From the NCBI GenBank assembly GCA_015227615.1, contig JAALGZ010000026.1, positions 124,001 to 188,000 on the forward strand: a stretch of DNA of 64,000 bases, read 5' to 3'. Source of the DNA: Labyrinthula sp. Ha. Its lineage: Eukaryota; Sar; Bigyra; Labyrinthulida; Labyrinthulaceae. This document shows positions 48,679 to 61,710 of this stretch, piece by piece (the stretch's first letter is position 1; each line of letters begins with the position of its first letter). The notes below the pieces were generated by a model that had not been told where the DNA came from, did no database searches, and was given only the letters and a program-made list of their open reading frames with translations. Position numbers and translations under genes: made by a program.

Positions 48679-51600
48679 GAACTCTGGATGAACACTTCCC
48701 AAGGTAGAACAACACACGAGAAATGAGAGGGCTAGTCGTCCTGCACCCGAATTTAAACACCGAATCAGTACCAGATAAACCTGCACAGACATTCTAAACA
48801 AAACTTGGGAATAATCAAAAGCGGGTAAAGCATCTACTGGAACCTTGATACTACAAATCTCATGCAGTACTGAAGAGCTGATCGCATGGGAGAACTCACA
48901 CCCAGTTTGTATGATATAATTTGTACATTTTGTATAACTGTTTCTCTGTTGGATTATAGAACTTCAAAGAAATGTGCAATTTTGGGAAAATTCTCAAATA
49001 TACATGGTTTGATCAACCATTTGCACGGGATGTTGATATCAAGCCACTGGAAGAGAGAATTGAAAGAAAAACCCATGAAAACAGGAAATGCTACATTAAT
49101 TTGCTAGAAAAATTGAAAAAACATAGCTCTTGTTCATAGCTAAACAAATCGGTAGGGTTAGGTCATAGAGCGGCGATTAACCCGTTCAAAAACTTACCAA
49201 TCAATTACTACCAAGAGTGTAAAAGTACCAGTATTATAGCTTCTCAAAAAGAAATATATTAATAAAATTTGTACTATTGCAAAATGTATTCGTTCTTGGC
49301 CTCATTATATTATATCATTTTTATTATTTTACTCTAACTACAGGTCTAACCCTCATTTACAGATTTTCTTGCTTGCATAAATACCAACATGATTGCCCGA
49401 AGGTCACAAGAAATACTTCCGTATTAGGGGCATGATTTGGAGTATATACGAAATATAACTTTACTTTGCGGTTCCACCATCCGCGTTCCAGTAAGAATGT
49501 TGCAACTTAGCTCCTCTTTTCTTGACAATAATTTTTTTGAATTTGCTGTCGACCGGGCATAATGTTTCAAGGACTACGCAAGTTATTTTTCACATTGGCT
49601 CCAATCTTGGTCAAAGAGCTACAAAAGTTATAGCCGCATGCTATCGTTTCAGTGTTCTACAGGAACTTAGAATTGAATATCCGAACCCGTTGTACAATTT
49701 AGTTTCGGTCATATATCCTTGCCACCGCTTGAGGATGTAATTGGTGCCTCAGCTAGAGTATTAAAAATGTATAACTGCTGTTAGCACTAGACAAAAAGAT
49801 CTCTTCTTCTCATCTATATAGATCCAGCCTCATGTTATGACATATTATTCCCCTTAGAAAACGAAATAATCTGCTTGAAGATTCTAGGACGTAATGTAAA
49901 CGTGACGATTCCCATTTTTATGTCATTCTTGATAGCTTCTTTCTCTTAGAGCCGTTAATGCACTTGTCTGAGGTAAAAAGTTATCGTGTAGCTCGGATTT
50001 ACTAAGCAGTTAACTATTATCCTTCTAACAATTAAAGGAAAAAAGAACATTGAGATAACGTGAATTTATTTCATGTTGGGTACCTCGTTCCTTTTAGTTT
50101 TGGAATGGACTTTGGAGTTGCTAAATTATGGCAATATACAGAAAAAAAACAAATGAACTTTTGTTTAGACTGTTTGCATAAGAAAACCGACTAAGACATA
50201 GAAAATGGCTGTTGAAACCTCTTGAATACAATTAAATGGTTTGGAATCGTTTGTTGTAATAGGCTCTGCGGCTTTTGGCGATGTCCCATATGCCTCTAAG
50301 AAAAAACTATTTGTAGAGGTTACTGTCTTTGCGCTACTACACTTGATCGCTTCTAGCTAAAATTAGGAAGCTGATATAGGTTTTGTCTAGGTTTCTTGGA
50401 AATTCTTGTCAGTTACTGTACATATGTGCATTAATATACAATGTATAGTTTCTTATACCCTGACACTCAGTGTAAACGCATTTCTTTGTTTTTCTGCCGT
50501 TTCGTCATACTCCAGAAAGTCATTTTCTCATAGTGCAAACTATTTAATTATCGAACATGGTAATCAAGTATAAAACCGTAAATATGGTTTTCTGTACCTA
50601 GGGTGCATATTTTAGGGACAGGACAGCATCTCTTTGTGAAGTTTCTATTTAAACTTGCAAATCTAAACCTAAGATTTCTGCTGCTTGGTAAGGACAATAT
50701 TGCTGTAAATTCACTTTCATACTTCCAGTTTTTACCCATTCTTCGTATTCTATTATGAATACAGGTAACCCAATTTTGGGATGTTCCAACAGGGGTCATG
50801 ACAGATGTCGAAGTACCAGCAGCAACATTTTTGGGAATGTTTGAATTCAGAGGTTAGTATCTTTAGAAGGAATTGACTCAATAATGAAAGCATAAAACGC
50901 ACAAGGCACCACCAACTTCTCTAAACAACGGTTGCAGGTTTCAGAGGTTTGAGAAACTTTACTTATTCACGAAAAACCATCAAAACTACTGCAACCAACT
51001 AAGTTTCTAATCCTGGTGTAGGAGGTTAAGTAAATAACTAAATTCTAATTAAGTTAGCAGCAAATTGATATCTTAAGCACACAAAACTTCTTTAGAATGT
51101 TGCATTAAGGAATGGAATATAAATAGGCAACCATATATACATATGGTTTCTTTAGAAAAAAAGGTGCAACTCTGTCAAAATATTAGCAAGGGAGAAACAC
51201 AGACTTTGCCAAATAAGGCCTGTAAAAATATATTATCAGAGTGAGAGGGTTACTGATATTATAATTTAAATTATGACCAAGAAATTAGTAAGAAAGATCT
51301 GCTTCCAGTTGGGAGCATGACGCACAGGAACCTTTATAGGATAAACGAATATAATTGTGGGGAAACTGTCTTATTTCATGTGTGTAATTGGTCAATTCTG
51401 CCAAGAAATAATGTTCTATTGAGCTTTGCCCACATCAAAGAAGTATTTACCATAAAAACTACAAGTTAACTTCTAGTTACGCTCAGCTCTTCCATCTGAG
51501 GACCAGGGCTTATCGTAGCAACAGGAATTCCGATAACAGCTTCATCAATGGAAGCACATATACTACACGAGAACTGATATTCTTGATCCCGTTTAAACTA

Positions 51601-52904
51601 TTAAGATTTTCCATTGGCGAGATTATAGAGAGCACGCAGATGAATGCGAGACCAAAAAAGCTAGTATAAGAACATAGACTGATATTGTCAGATACCTTTA
51701 ACTACTCATAATTCTCTACATTTTTAATCTTTCTTCGAGATGAAACTTTCTTACTTTGAAGTCACTAGATAAAGATTTCTTTCAATTTTAGTTCACTATT
51801 CAACTATAAGACCACAATATTGGGATGGAGTGTTCTCTATCAAGATATGGTTTTCACCAATGTGGGCGCCCAATGGTTCTTCTTCAAATTCATAATTCGG
51901 TTCAATTTAACATTTATTTTACCTTTGATGCACTCAAACCGCAAATATCTTTTGTTCCTACAGTCCATGCAGTACCTAAGACCCATGCGTGAGTGAAAGT
52001 CAAGACTGGTGTGTAAGAAAGTGCACAACATATTATTAGTCAAAGTTGATACTACCAGACATAATTTAGGAAACAAGGATGGTTTGCTCATTTTACCTAG
52101 GATACCTAGGACTTAGATACATGAAAGTCAAAAATACTCTCAGGAAATAAATAAAATCTCATATTGTTATAGTTATCAGTAATTAAGCTTAAGTTTCTTA
52201 GTACTTGTTAAACTAGTCTCTATGCTTGGGGAACTTAAAGTTTGATCATGCACAAGTTAGAGAAAGTATCATACCATTATGATCAACTTATTAGAAATTT
52301 CACCAAAGCATTTTACTCATAATACTATGATTAAATTTGACTTTAGCGTAATATATCACTCTTCAGTAACTCAGTGTACTATTCTAAATTTAGTAGTATC
52401 TCCAATTATACTTAATAATAATTTCAAGTGATGATACTTAAAATAAACTCAAGACTATATTTTTCTTTCAATATCAAGATTATTTTATATTCTAAACATA
52501 AAGAAAATAATTATACTAAGATAATCCGTGTCGTATAAATAATCGATCATCATTAATTCGATGTGGTATAAAAAGTCCCGGGAGGTGCAATAAAAGAAAC
52601 GAAATATGAACCGGGTTCCCAGTTTTTGCTCCTCATCGCATTCCTTGACCGAAACAATTGGCCGTTTTGTAACTAAGTACAACTATTGTGTATTGATTTC
52701 TCTTTCTATCATTGACCACTTTTTAATTTCTAGTAAAACCGCACAATCCAAAGGGCAAAAATACTAGTAACTACTAAGAAGAAAATTCTGTTCGTACGGA
52801 GGATAGAAAACTGTGAAAGGGTTTAGATAAGTAGAGTGAATAATAAACTCCTTAAGTAGACAGACTTGAGTTGCAGAATAAAGTAATAGTCTAATTTCCG
52901 AAAC
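48679..52904. other. Intergenic, one gene fragment
   Basis: Apart from the HPPK-like fragment annotated separately, no gene or RNA was recognised. Open frames are below about 85 codons. Confidence 0.55.
49582..49740 (+). pseudogene. Fragment resembling HPPK (folate synthesis)
   Basis: A 53-codon stretch reads VIFHIGSNLGQRATKVIAAC, then YRFSVLQELRIE and PNPLYNLV before stopping. This follows the N-terminus of 7,8-dihydro-6-hydroxymethylpterin pyrophosphokinase closely: beta-strand, GSNLGxR, an AA-x-x-R helix, L-x-x-LRI, then PLY in place of (S/P)xxYET. The downstream part of HPPK (the DQPxFLNxV block and HPPK loop residues) is not seen, nor are DHNA or DHPS domains nearby. It looks like a relic of a once-intact gene; a genuine exon with distant partners is possible but less likely. 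Confidence 0.4.
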
Positions 52905-54053
52905 ATGGGGTCAGTTGTTGTGAAACCAATGGCCGTGGATAAACAGGCTAGTTGGAATAAAACTTCGTTTTGGAGTTTTAAGAGAACTGGTAAGATCTCA
53001 TATAAGAGACGAGTAAATAGTGAGGAGGTAATGGATGAACAAGGGGAAATTTTTAGAGCCGAGTTTTTCAAAGTTGTTCTTCTTGGAAATGAAAATTCTG
53101 GAAAAAGTGTTTTGTTTTCTCAAATGGTACATCTTGGTCATACGCAACAAAAGCAGTCACCAACACAGCACCCTAAGAATTGTGATTGTTGTATTAAGGA
53201 TACTACACACAGTTTAATCTGGTCGTATGTGCTGCGAATGTGCAAAGACTTGGTTCAAAATGTAATCATTGAAAATAATGAAAAGGTTGAAACATTTTCA
53301 AAAGAGGAAATAGAATGTTTATTAAAGAATCTAGAAGAATGTTTAAAAGCTGTTCATATAAAACCAAGAGCTTTAACTCAAGTACAAAACTTTCTCCCAA
53401 GTTTGATTCGATTGTCACAAAACTTGAATATTTTAGATTTAGCCTTTCGTTATCCTGAAAACAGCTTGGAAAATCTTTCTTTTTTTGCTCCTCGTTTTGC
53501 TGAAATATTTTCTAAAAGCTATCACCCACAATTTGAAGATGTTCTTCGTGCAAAATACAAAACATCAGGAGCCTCTTTATCAAGAGTTTTATTACGAAAG
53601 AGTGAAGTTATCAAAGAAGATGGAATTGAAGACGGTATACTTGATGTCGAAGGCGTAGATATTGGTGGATCTCGCCCTGAGAGAAGAAAATGGGAACTTG
53701 TTTTGGATGATTGTTGGACTGTATGTTTTATAGTTTCTGCGATGGAATTTGAAAACCATAATTATGAAAATATTCCTTGTTTAGATCTATTTGATAATTA
53801 TAACCAAGTGAAAGATGATGAAACACATGTTGTAACTATCATTAGTAAAATTGATTTACTTAAAGAGAAATATAAGACTTCACCTGAAAAGTATGAAGAA
53901 AAAATGAACATGATAAGAGACTTGCTAAACTCTAGAATCGATCAAAACCAAATAAAAAAATATACAATCAAAGAAGCAAATCTATTAAACCAAGATCACG
54001 TTCTAAACACAATCGCACCAACTGTATTTCGTACGTTCCTATCTTCTGATTAA
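52905..54053 (+). CDS. Divergent heterotrimeric G-protein alpha subunit
   Basis: Single frame of 382 residues. The layout is that of G-alpha: P-loop GNENSGKS (61-68), a helical insertion of about 140 residues, switch I DVLRAKYKTSG (212-222) with the arginine finger region and Mg-binding Thr220, switch II VDIGGSRPERRKWELV (251 onward), and the G4 segment TIISKIDLLKEKY (311-323). Departures are marked: Ser256 replaces the catalytic Gln of DVGGQ, Ser314 replaces Asn of NKxD, and the TCAT guanine motif is not clear. An N-terminal Gly2 (MGSVVV) might allow myristoylation, but there is no Ser at position 6 and no nearby Cys to palmitoylate. It likely binds nucleotide but hydrolyses GTP poorly. Tail-to-tail with the F-box/WD40 gene, 142 bp apart. 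Confidence 0.85.
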   Translation: MGSVVVKPMAVDKQASWNKTSFWSFKRTGKISYKRRVNSEEVMDEQGEIFRAEFFKVVLLGNENSGKSVLFSQMVHLGHTQQKQSPTQHPKNCDCCIKDTTHSLIWSYVLRMCKDLVQNVIIENNEKVETFSKEEIECLLKNLEECLKAVHIKPRALTQVQNFLPSLIRLSQNLNILDLAFRYPENSLENLSFFAPRFAEIFSKSYHPQFEDVLRAKYKTSGASLSRVLLRKSEVIKEDGIEDGILDVEGVDIGGSRPERRKWELVLDDCWTVCFIVSAMEFENHNYENIPCLDLFDNYNQVKDDETHVVTIISKIDLLKEKYKTSPEKYEEKMNMIRDLLNSRIDQNQIKKYTIKEANLLNQDHVLNTIAPTVFRTFLSSD

Positions 54054-54195
54054 ATTGTTCATGTGTTTTGTTTTTGGTAAACATATATTGTAGTTGTAGC
54101 ATTTTTGTTTTAACTTTGCTATTTCAGTAACCAGTACTGAAAATTAATGGTAAAAATACTCAATCTATCTAATAGCAATTGTCTGTTAATCCCGA

Positions 54196-55860
54196 TTATA
54201 AAAAACATTGCAACAAATAAACCTTTTCTAGACCACAAGCAACTAAATTACTTCCTTGAACATCAATATCAAAAAGCTGTGATGAACTCAATTTTTCTTC
54301 ACAAACAAGTTTTTCTTCCATATCAACTTCCTCAGGATAATCAATTCGAGGATAAAAACAGTTTGAGTCACGAACTCTTATATATCCATCGCTCTCTGCA
54401 GTAAATAATAACCCATATTCATATTTTAGACTATTTATATAACTTGCTTGCTTTATTTTCCCAAGTAATCGACCTGTTTCAATAGACCAGAAACAAACTT
54501 GTCCACCGCCTGTTGATAAAGATTCAATAGAACTACAAATAAATAAATCAAGGGGTTCATCAAGAAAAACACAGGTTACAATATTCCTACTCTGTTGAGC
54601 TCTGCGTGAAAGAAGTTGATTTCTTCTATTAGAAAACCTTCTGTAATTTTTCTGTCTAACAGCTGAAAATATATGGTTTGAATTATTATTTTGAAATATT
54701 TTTTTTCTTTTCTGTATATCAAAAATAAATATTTCTCCTTGTGCAGATCCAGTTCCAATAAAATTAGATGAACAAAATAAAGCAGAAACACCTCCTGAAT
54801 GGCACGCTTCTGAAACAAACACTAAAGAACACATTATCTCTTTCGACTTATCATTTTGAATCTTCTCTACATTCCAAATACGAATTGTTTGATCATAAGA
54901 TCCGGAAACAATTGAGTTTTTATGAACTTGCAATCTATGAACATCGTGCTTATGTCCATATAGTTTTTCAATTAGAATAGATTTCTGCCAATTCCAAACT
55001 CCAATAAAATCAGAACTACAACTTACTAAATACGTTTCTTCATAACTGTTTCCTAACCGAAGAAAATCCACTCTATAAACAGGTCCTTGATGTGCCTTTA
55101 ATTTTGATATTAATTTATTCTGCTCAACATCAAAGACTAAAATCGAATGATCTTCTGAACAACTCGCAATTATCTCTCCATTAAACCAAATTCCAAAGAC
55201 GGATGCAGAATGTCGAATAATTTCCCTAGTTTCTTGCTTGGTATCTGTAATGTCGCAAGACCCTAAGCGAACAGAACCATCCCAGGAAGCAGAGACAAAT
55301 TTCTTTCCTTTTACTCTAACATGTCGGATTCGATCTTCATGTCCTTTCAATTCGGATCTAATAACTCGTTTTTCTGACATTTCATCTTGAAATGTGTACC
55401 ATATTTTTCTGCTTTTAAGGAGTTTATTCCATAAAATTCTCCCAAGCTTTTTGGATTTGTTTTTCTTGCTGCGTAGATGAAGATCAAGCAGGTGTGTGGA
55501 TGTTGAAAAAAGGCGTCTATAATCTTTTTCGTACAGTTCATCAAAAGTTTCACTTCTCAGGGTTTTCAACCAAAGCTTGGCCACAAGTTCACATCTTAAT
55601 AGAGAAAAACCATTCAAGTAAGAAAATATCTCAAACTGAAGTTCGGCGCTCAGTTCAGTGATAAAATTAACTCGACCCAGCTTCTTGTGTCCGAGGATGA
55701 CATTTCGTTCACTAGGAAACGATTTTTTAGCAGAATATAGATAATTTAGGTCAGCAGGCTCTAGATATAGTTTTTTTAATTCATTTAGAGCCTCGATTTG
55801 TTCAGTAGAGGTAAATTCGTTGAACTCTTGCAACCAGCTTTGAACTCGTCTGTTTTTCAT
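54196..55860 (-). CDS. F-box / WD40-repeat protein (SCF substrate receptor)
   Basis: Single frame of 554 residues. An N-terminal helical segment precedes the F-box (about 66-106: FITELSAELQFEIFSYLNGF, then CELVAKLW), which binds Skp1. After a basic linker come seven or eight WD40 blades starting near residue 170, for example LKGHEDRIRHVRV...VSASWDGSVRL, IIASCSEDHSILVFDV, LYGHKHDVHRLQV...SGSYDQTIRIWNV and TAESDGYIRVRDS. The architecture is that of the Cdc4/FBXW7/beta-TrCP class, in which the propeller binds phosphorylated degrons and the SCF complex ubiquitinates the substrate. The N-terminal helix could be a dimerisation segment, as in those proteins. The substrate is unknown. Stop TAA; no intron needed. 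Confidence 0.92.
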   Translation of the reverse strand: MKNRRVQSWLQEFNEFTSTEQIEALNELKKLYLEPADLNYLYSAKKSFPSERNVILGHKKLGRVNFITELSAELQFEIFSYLNGFSLLRCELVAKLWLKTLRSETFDELYEKDYRRLFSTSTHLLDLHLRSKKNKSKKLGRILWNKLLKSRKIWYTFQDEMSEKRVIRSELKGHEDRIRHVRVKGKKFVSASWDGSVRLGSCDITDTKQETREIIRHSASVFGIWFNGEIIASCSEDHSILVFDVEQNKLISKLKAHQGPVYRVDFLRLGNSYEETYLVSCSSDFIGVWNWQKSILIEKLYGHKHDVHRLQVHKNSIVSGSYDQTIRIWNVEKIQNDKSKEIMCSLVFVSEACHSGGVSALFCSSNFIGTGSAQGEIFIFDIQKRKKIFQNNNSNHIFSAVRQKNYRRFSNRRNQLLSRRAQQSRNIVTCVFLDEPLDLFICSSIESLSTGGGQVCFWSIETGRLLGKIKQASYINSLKYEYGLLFTAESDGYIRVRDSNCFYPRIDYPEEVDMEEKLVCEEKLSSSQLFDIDVQGSNLVACGLEKVYLLQCFL

Positions 55861-58800
55861 GTTGGTTGCTTTATAAAGGCCACATGGCCCAATACACTAT
55901 TATTTTTGTGAAACTTCGTTAAATTCTTAATTTTGGACGACGTAAGAGATAGGATTATGACAAATTTATGCGATGTCATTTTCAAGGGGTCTCATATTTG
56001 AATACTATGACTCCACCAAAAGCATAACTAAAAGCTTTTCATAGAATCCTATTAGATGATTAAAATTCTTTAACACTTGTTTCTGAGTCTGCTTGCTCAG
56101 GGTAAACGCTTTTGAAAGGTTGGAAGAGGTGTGAAAATCAACGTTAGGAAAACTCGTACTTGTTCTCTGCTTTTAGAAGAAAGTCATGAATTAGGATTCG
56201 CAGTTTCTCTTGGCTAAATGTGAACCTAGGGATGGACTTCATTATGTTATAGGTTGCGCTTGGTACAACTAGTCCTGCAGTTATCAAGTTATTACTCGAG
56301 AAACATAGACTCTTGTGCTAATGGATACCAAATTAATAGAGTCCTTTAATTGCGACCCTGCTAAATAATTTGCATAGAATGCATAAAACAGTATTTTCAA
56401 GTTGGTAAGCTATGATAATTTCCAGAATTCGTTTCCTACTGTCGAATGAAACTTCCCAAATATAACAGGTTATGTTCGAACGGCAAAGAAAGCTGTATTA
56501 TTCGCTACGCAAGAAAGTGTAAGGAATTAATGCCTCTGGAAGGACCTTTCCCGCAAAATACCGTTGAAGATGCATCTTGTACGGTCACAGCACATTAGTC
56601 AACATGAGAGTGGACACCTTCTGTATGGATAAGAATTCTAATATTCTTAGGCGTGCAATTGAAGTGGAGGCTATAAAGTTCTTTCAGGCTCAAAATAACT
56701 CATAAATAAAAGTGCATTCACTACATAGAACACAGGGGCTAGGAAATAGTGGCATTGTTCAAAAAAAAGTAAAATCCATTAGAAAGTTCATAGCACGATT
56801 GCATCAATTTCTTTGTAGTAGACTGAGACACTTCTAAGAAAACTTAATCTTTACATGTATCCCTTGGATAATGTTTTCTCGTTACAAAAATTCGAAAGAT
56901 TAACCTTATATGCTTTAGATGCATTCATTGCAATTAACTTCTTTGCCAAGAATACCTTATACCCTCCATTTATAACTTTTGTAGAAAGCGAAGGGTTATC
57001 AGAGCCCTAAAGTTTCTCAAAGTAGTACAACTAATATTTTTCAAGTATCACGGTTATAAGAATAAGATGTGAGAAAAGCTCTTTGAATTCATAACTCACG
57101 CTCTCTATAGAAAATGGCACCCGTGTTGGTCCAAATTCAGTAAAAAAACATGGTAAAAGCTGCAGGGTTTCTCAATTTAGGCAGATTTCAAAATTGGAGA
57201 TATCTTGCATGCGCTTTTCTAGAATAAGCTGCAAATATGCCAGGTGACAGATGGTCAGTATCGGAGTTAACTCATGTTTCAAGCAGAGCAGAAAAATATT
57301 TAAAAAATAAACATGTGCAATGACAGAAATACTGATATTTTCAAGGTATGCGATTCTGTTGTCCAAATCCAATGAGAGCTTATAGGTTAGTCGGTAAAAA
57401 TCTTTGAGACTATAGTAACAACAATAGTTGTTGTCCTGTAAAACTATGCTAAGCAAAAGTTTCCGGATAACATCAAGATTTTCTCGTAGGAACCAAATAC
57501 TAACAATCTTAAAATCTATATACCATATCGAATGAAGAGTTGACTATTGAAACGCTTAGATAAATGGAAACTTTAAAATCTAAGCGCTTAATTTGCCATC
57601 ATTAATTGAAGATATATGTGACAACGAACTGAGACCAAGCTGAAAAACAGCTACAAACTTGTAACATTTCCTGACTAAATACAAAGTGTATGACATTCAG
57701 ATTTGACTGAAGATAGACTAACTGCAGGAACAGCAGCATACACCTTAAGAAAGGCTTAATACTAATCGAAGCACTAATAGAAGATTCTAGTACGCTTATG
57801 AACTTGGAATGGGTGCACAATTTTGTAGAGAATATACAAAGGTTTCAATTGAAAAAAACGTATACAACTACATGCTGATGAGAGTACGCTTTTATCCTTT
57901 CCAATTTTATGGTTTATGAACTTCCTCCCGTAAGTTGCTATCTATAAACTTTATAAGAAACTTTGTTCTATGGACACTTGCTTCTTCACAATATATAATG
58001 TAACCAAGAATTTGATCAACATATCCTTGCGTCTAGCTTTGACTATCCAGAGCTATAAACCCAAATATATTTTTGCCCTAGAATCACATCAGAAATAATC
58101 TATTTTTTCTGATTGAATCCAGTATGATCTTGCCGCTTTGAGAATTGAAAGATATTCAAAGAAAATGGAATCTGGTTCTTAATTAAAATGTTTCCATAAG
58201 TAAGAACTTTATCGAACTATTATAAGGGGATAGATACACGACGCTTCTTGAAAGAGAACATCAATAACATAATACAACGGGTTATGTAGCTTCAGTTTTC
58301 CAATATCTCAAAATATTTTTTTTCAACGCCCCTACCTCAGGATTTTATATGTTACCCGTTGTGTTGTGCTCATATCGGTCTTACTAGGTTAGTACAGTAT
58401 TTGTTAGCAGTTTGATCGGCCGTTTCCTAGCTGACGAAGACTGACTTGCGCATTTTAAATTATTCAGACTCAAGTAGCATCAACCTTTAGCTTGTATAGA
58501 TATAATTATACTTTAGATAAAGGAAGTCCTTCAGATGATTACTTCCTATATACTTGTGTTTTGTTTGACTAAGTAATGTGGTTTCAGTTATTGGTCAAAA
58601 GCAACCATTTGTTTCAACGTGTTTCTGAGCTTTTAAAATTTGATTTGCTATATGAATAGTAGCATATGTTTTGCTTGTAGGTCTAGGTCTCAGGTGGATT
58701 GTATTTTTTCTGTAGATAACTCTATGTTTCACTTTTATTTGGATTATAATTCTAGTAGTTAGATGACATACTATTTTTTTTGTGGTGGAACATGTGTAAG

Positions 58801-61710
58801 GGGAACCTAACTAACTGTCCGTACTATATATGTGTATAGATTAAGTACCATATTTCTACCCGCTGCTCCTTTAACCTCTTGTACATGTTACTATATCTTA
58901 GGTATCAGTAGTGCATCTATGGATAGTATAAGAGCTACGCAAAATGAGTCCCTTTCCCGAATATTAGCCTCAGACAATATAAATGTTGTAACAGAGAAAC
59001 ACTTGTGAAACGGTATTATTTATGTATATATACATCGCGAAAAATTCAAGCAAAAGTGGGAAATATGTTGCTTTCTAAGGAGATAGCTCTCTAATCGATA
59101 GCAGGTGCCAAAAACATCCAAACTGTGTATCAGCAACTGAATGTAAAATAGGTTTATTTGATACATATGTGCATCGAACCAACAATTGAATTAAGAGGAA
59201 AGGAACAGCTATAGAGAAGGTAGTGAAGACAAATGGCTTTTAGTAAACATAATAGAGAATTTGAACTTTTACTTCTGCAAGAAAAACATACCAGAAGAAT
59301 GTAGCTACTAATAAAATGTAGCTACCTAAGGAATTTCACTGTTTGAGGTAGTGCCAAATTTTTTGTATATAGAAATAGTAGATTCTAGAATGTGACCTGC
59401 TCCTCTTAAATTTTCCTAGTGCTAAGAAAAAAAAGTATGCTTGAACTTAGATGATACAAATATTAGTAAGATCAGTTAAGGCCAAAGGTACCACCTTAAT
59501 GAGCCAAGAGTATATATCCTGTATACATTTTCCTTAATTTCAGCAATGATTTATACTCTAAAGGTGTCAAGAGTCAATTCTTATCGTCTGGTATAAGTTA
59601 ATACGTCAAAGCCCTTTTTTATTTCATTTCCAGTGCAACGTACAAACAAGTTAGTACTATTCATATTTAAACGGCATATTTCAATAAGAAAGCAAAAGGA
59701 CTTGTTCAGTGCATTTTAATCTTATCAGATATATCAACTTCTATTGCCACTGTTTATTCTTCATAGTTTTCGGTGTTGGAGCTATCCATAAATTCTGGAA
59801 AGTTTTACCACCAATAAAATGATTCTGGATTTGACTTACTTTAGATTGAAAACATATTAGTATGAGGGGAGTTCCTCTTCCAATACATAGAATCTTGGCC
59901 ATGGCGTATGGATTCAATACGGATCCTGGCCGATAATTGGATACTATAACATTAGAGTAGCTCTTTTAACCGGAGTTGTTAGTGAATGACTTCTTCTAAC
60001 AATGCAGGGGAAAAATTTAGATCATGATTATGAGTTTAACACTTCATCTATTACCATTGTAAGCATTGATTAAGGCAGAAAAAGACTGAAAACGAGGCTT
60101 TGGCTAACTTTAACATAAGAGCAAAGCATATATAATCACTGTTAGACTCTATGAGGAAAAGCTCTTTTATATTGTTGGTTAACTTCTCCTTTATTTCCTA
60201 TAAAATAATAGTTAGATACGGGAAACGTCTTAGAGGTTTTCTTAGCTTTCCTCTAAGGAGCGTTATATATATATATATAGTAGTTTGGTAGTCGACATAT
60301 ATTGTTTTTGTTTACCCAAGGGATGCAAAAGCACCGAAAGTTTAAAACAAGACAAAATACATATTATTCTTCAAAAACATCCTTGATGAACAATATATAG
60401 TTGACTGACTACCTAAACAGAAAGCTTTTATACTAACAAGATGTTAATTAAAATCTATATCCAACTTGCACATTTGTCGCATCAAGTCATATGTACTAGA
60501 AACGAATAACTCTGAAAAATTCCCAGAGGAGTGCATGCTTATACAATCACAATGAAAGGTATGTTACCGAGCGGATACTATTCTGGTAACATTCTTGCAA
60601 GTACATCAGTATGCTTTGGTGCCATTTCTGGTTCAAGAAGATTTGAACATAAGTTTTTCGATCAATAATGATGTGGAGGATTTAATTAGAACTAAAGAAA
60701 CAGGGCTTTTGTCATATAACAAATAGAATAATGGGTTTAATCCAGATTGTATCACTAAAATCTTCATTAAAATGGATTCTATGGCTTACTATGGGTTTAA
60801 CTCTAATGAAATATTTTGAATAATTTGTAAAGTATTTTGTTCTTCATTACACTTTACTATACCTATGTGAACCTTTTCGTCCAATAGTAAGAGTTCAAGT
60901 AGATTTGAGTGTTTTGTTTAGAAAAGTGCTAATTAAATCTTTACAAAGAGTAGAATATGTAAACTGCAGCCCCAATACAAGAATTAAATTACAATGAACA
61001 GAAACTATCATCTTTTATCTTTTTCTTCGTAATATTATATGTTGTTCAAAGGTAACAGAATAAGTAATAATGGAGAAAACTGCCGGAGAAACATATAGAA
61101 AGAACTTTTCAAAATAATAAAGATTTAAACCATTGAATTTCGCTGCAGGTAAAACATTTGTTTAGTGTTTGCTGAATACAGTGAAAAAGTCGAGCATCAA
61201 AATATAGTACAAACAGGCTCTTGGACTTGTTCATTGCCAGTTATATTCAATTCCACATTTCAATTCAAGAAAAAAAATCCACAACATATGGTTTTAATAA
61301 TATCTTATTGAATATCTATGAACTACACTATTGGAGAATGGTACTTTTTACAGGAGATCCCAAAAAAACTTTAATGATTGTAGTATTCATATCAAGCTTA
61401 GGTCTCGAGGGAAACCCTTAGGCAGGTTTTTTATTTGGTCTTCAGCATCGACGAATATTCGGTCTCAACTTATTATTCAATTTTTAAGTATATTTAAAGA
61501 ACGCTTCAACAAATGATACCTTTAAGTACTATGGTTTAGGCAGTAATAACAAAATTTACATTGGTAATACAACAACAAAATAGTTAATAGATACAGAGTA
61601 CTATGAAAACTTTTGGTTTCCATTTATATCTATCCAAAACTACATACATACAATCATATTAACAATATAATTTAAGAATACTAAAACCATTTCGGAGGTT
61701 TGGATGATTA
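55861..61710. other. Intergenic, no gene recognised
   Basis: Nearly 6 kb of AT-rich DNA. Only short frames (up to 94 codons) without recognised similarity. A (TA)n run lies at 60264-60279. Confidence 0.6.
60264..60279. repeat. (TA)n microsatellite
   Basis: Short alternating TA run in intergenic DNA. Confidence 0.9.
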
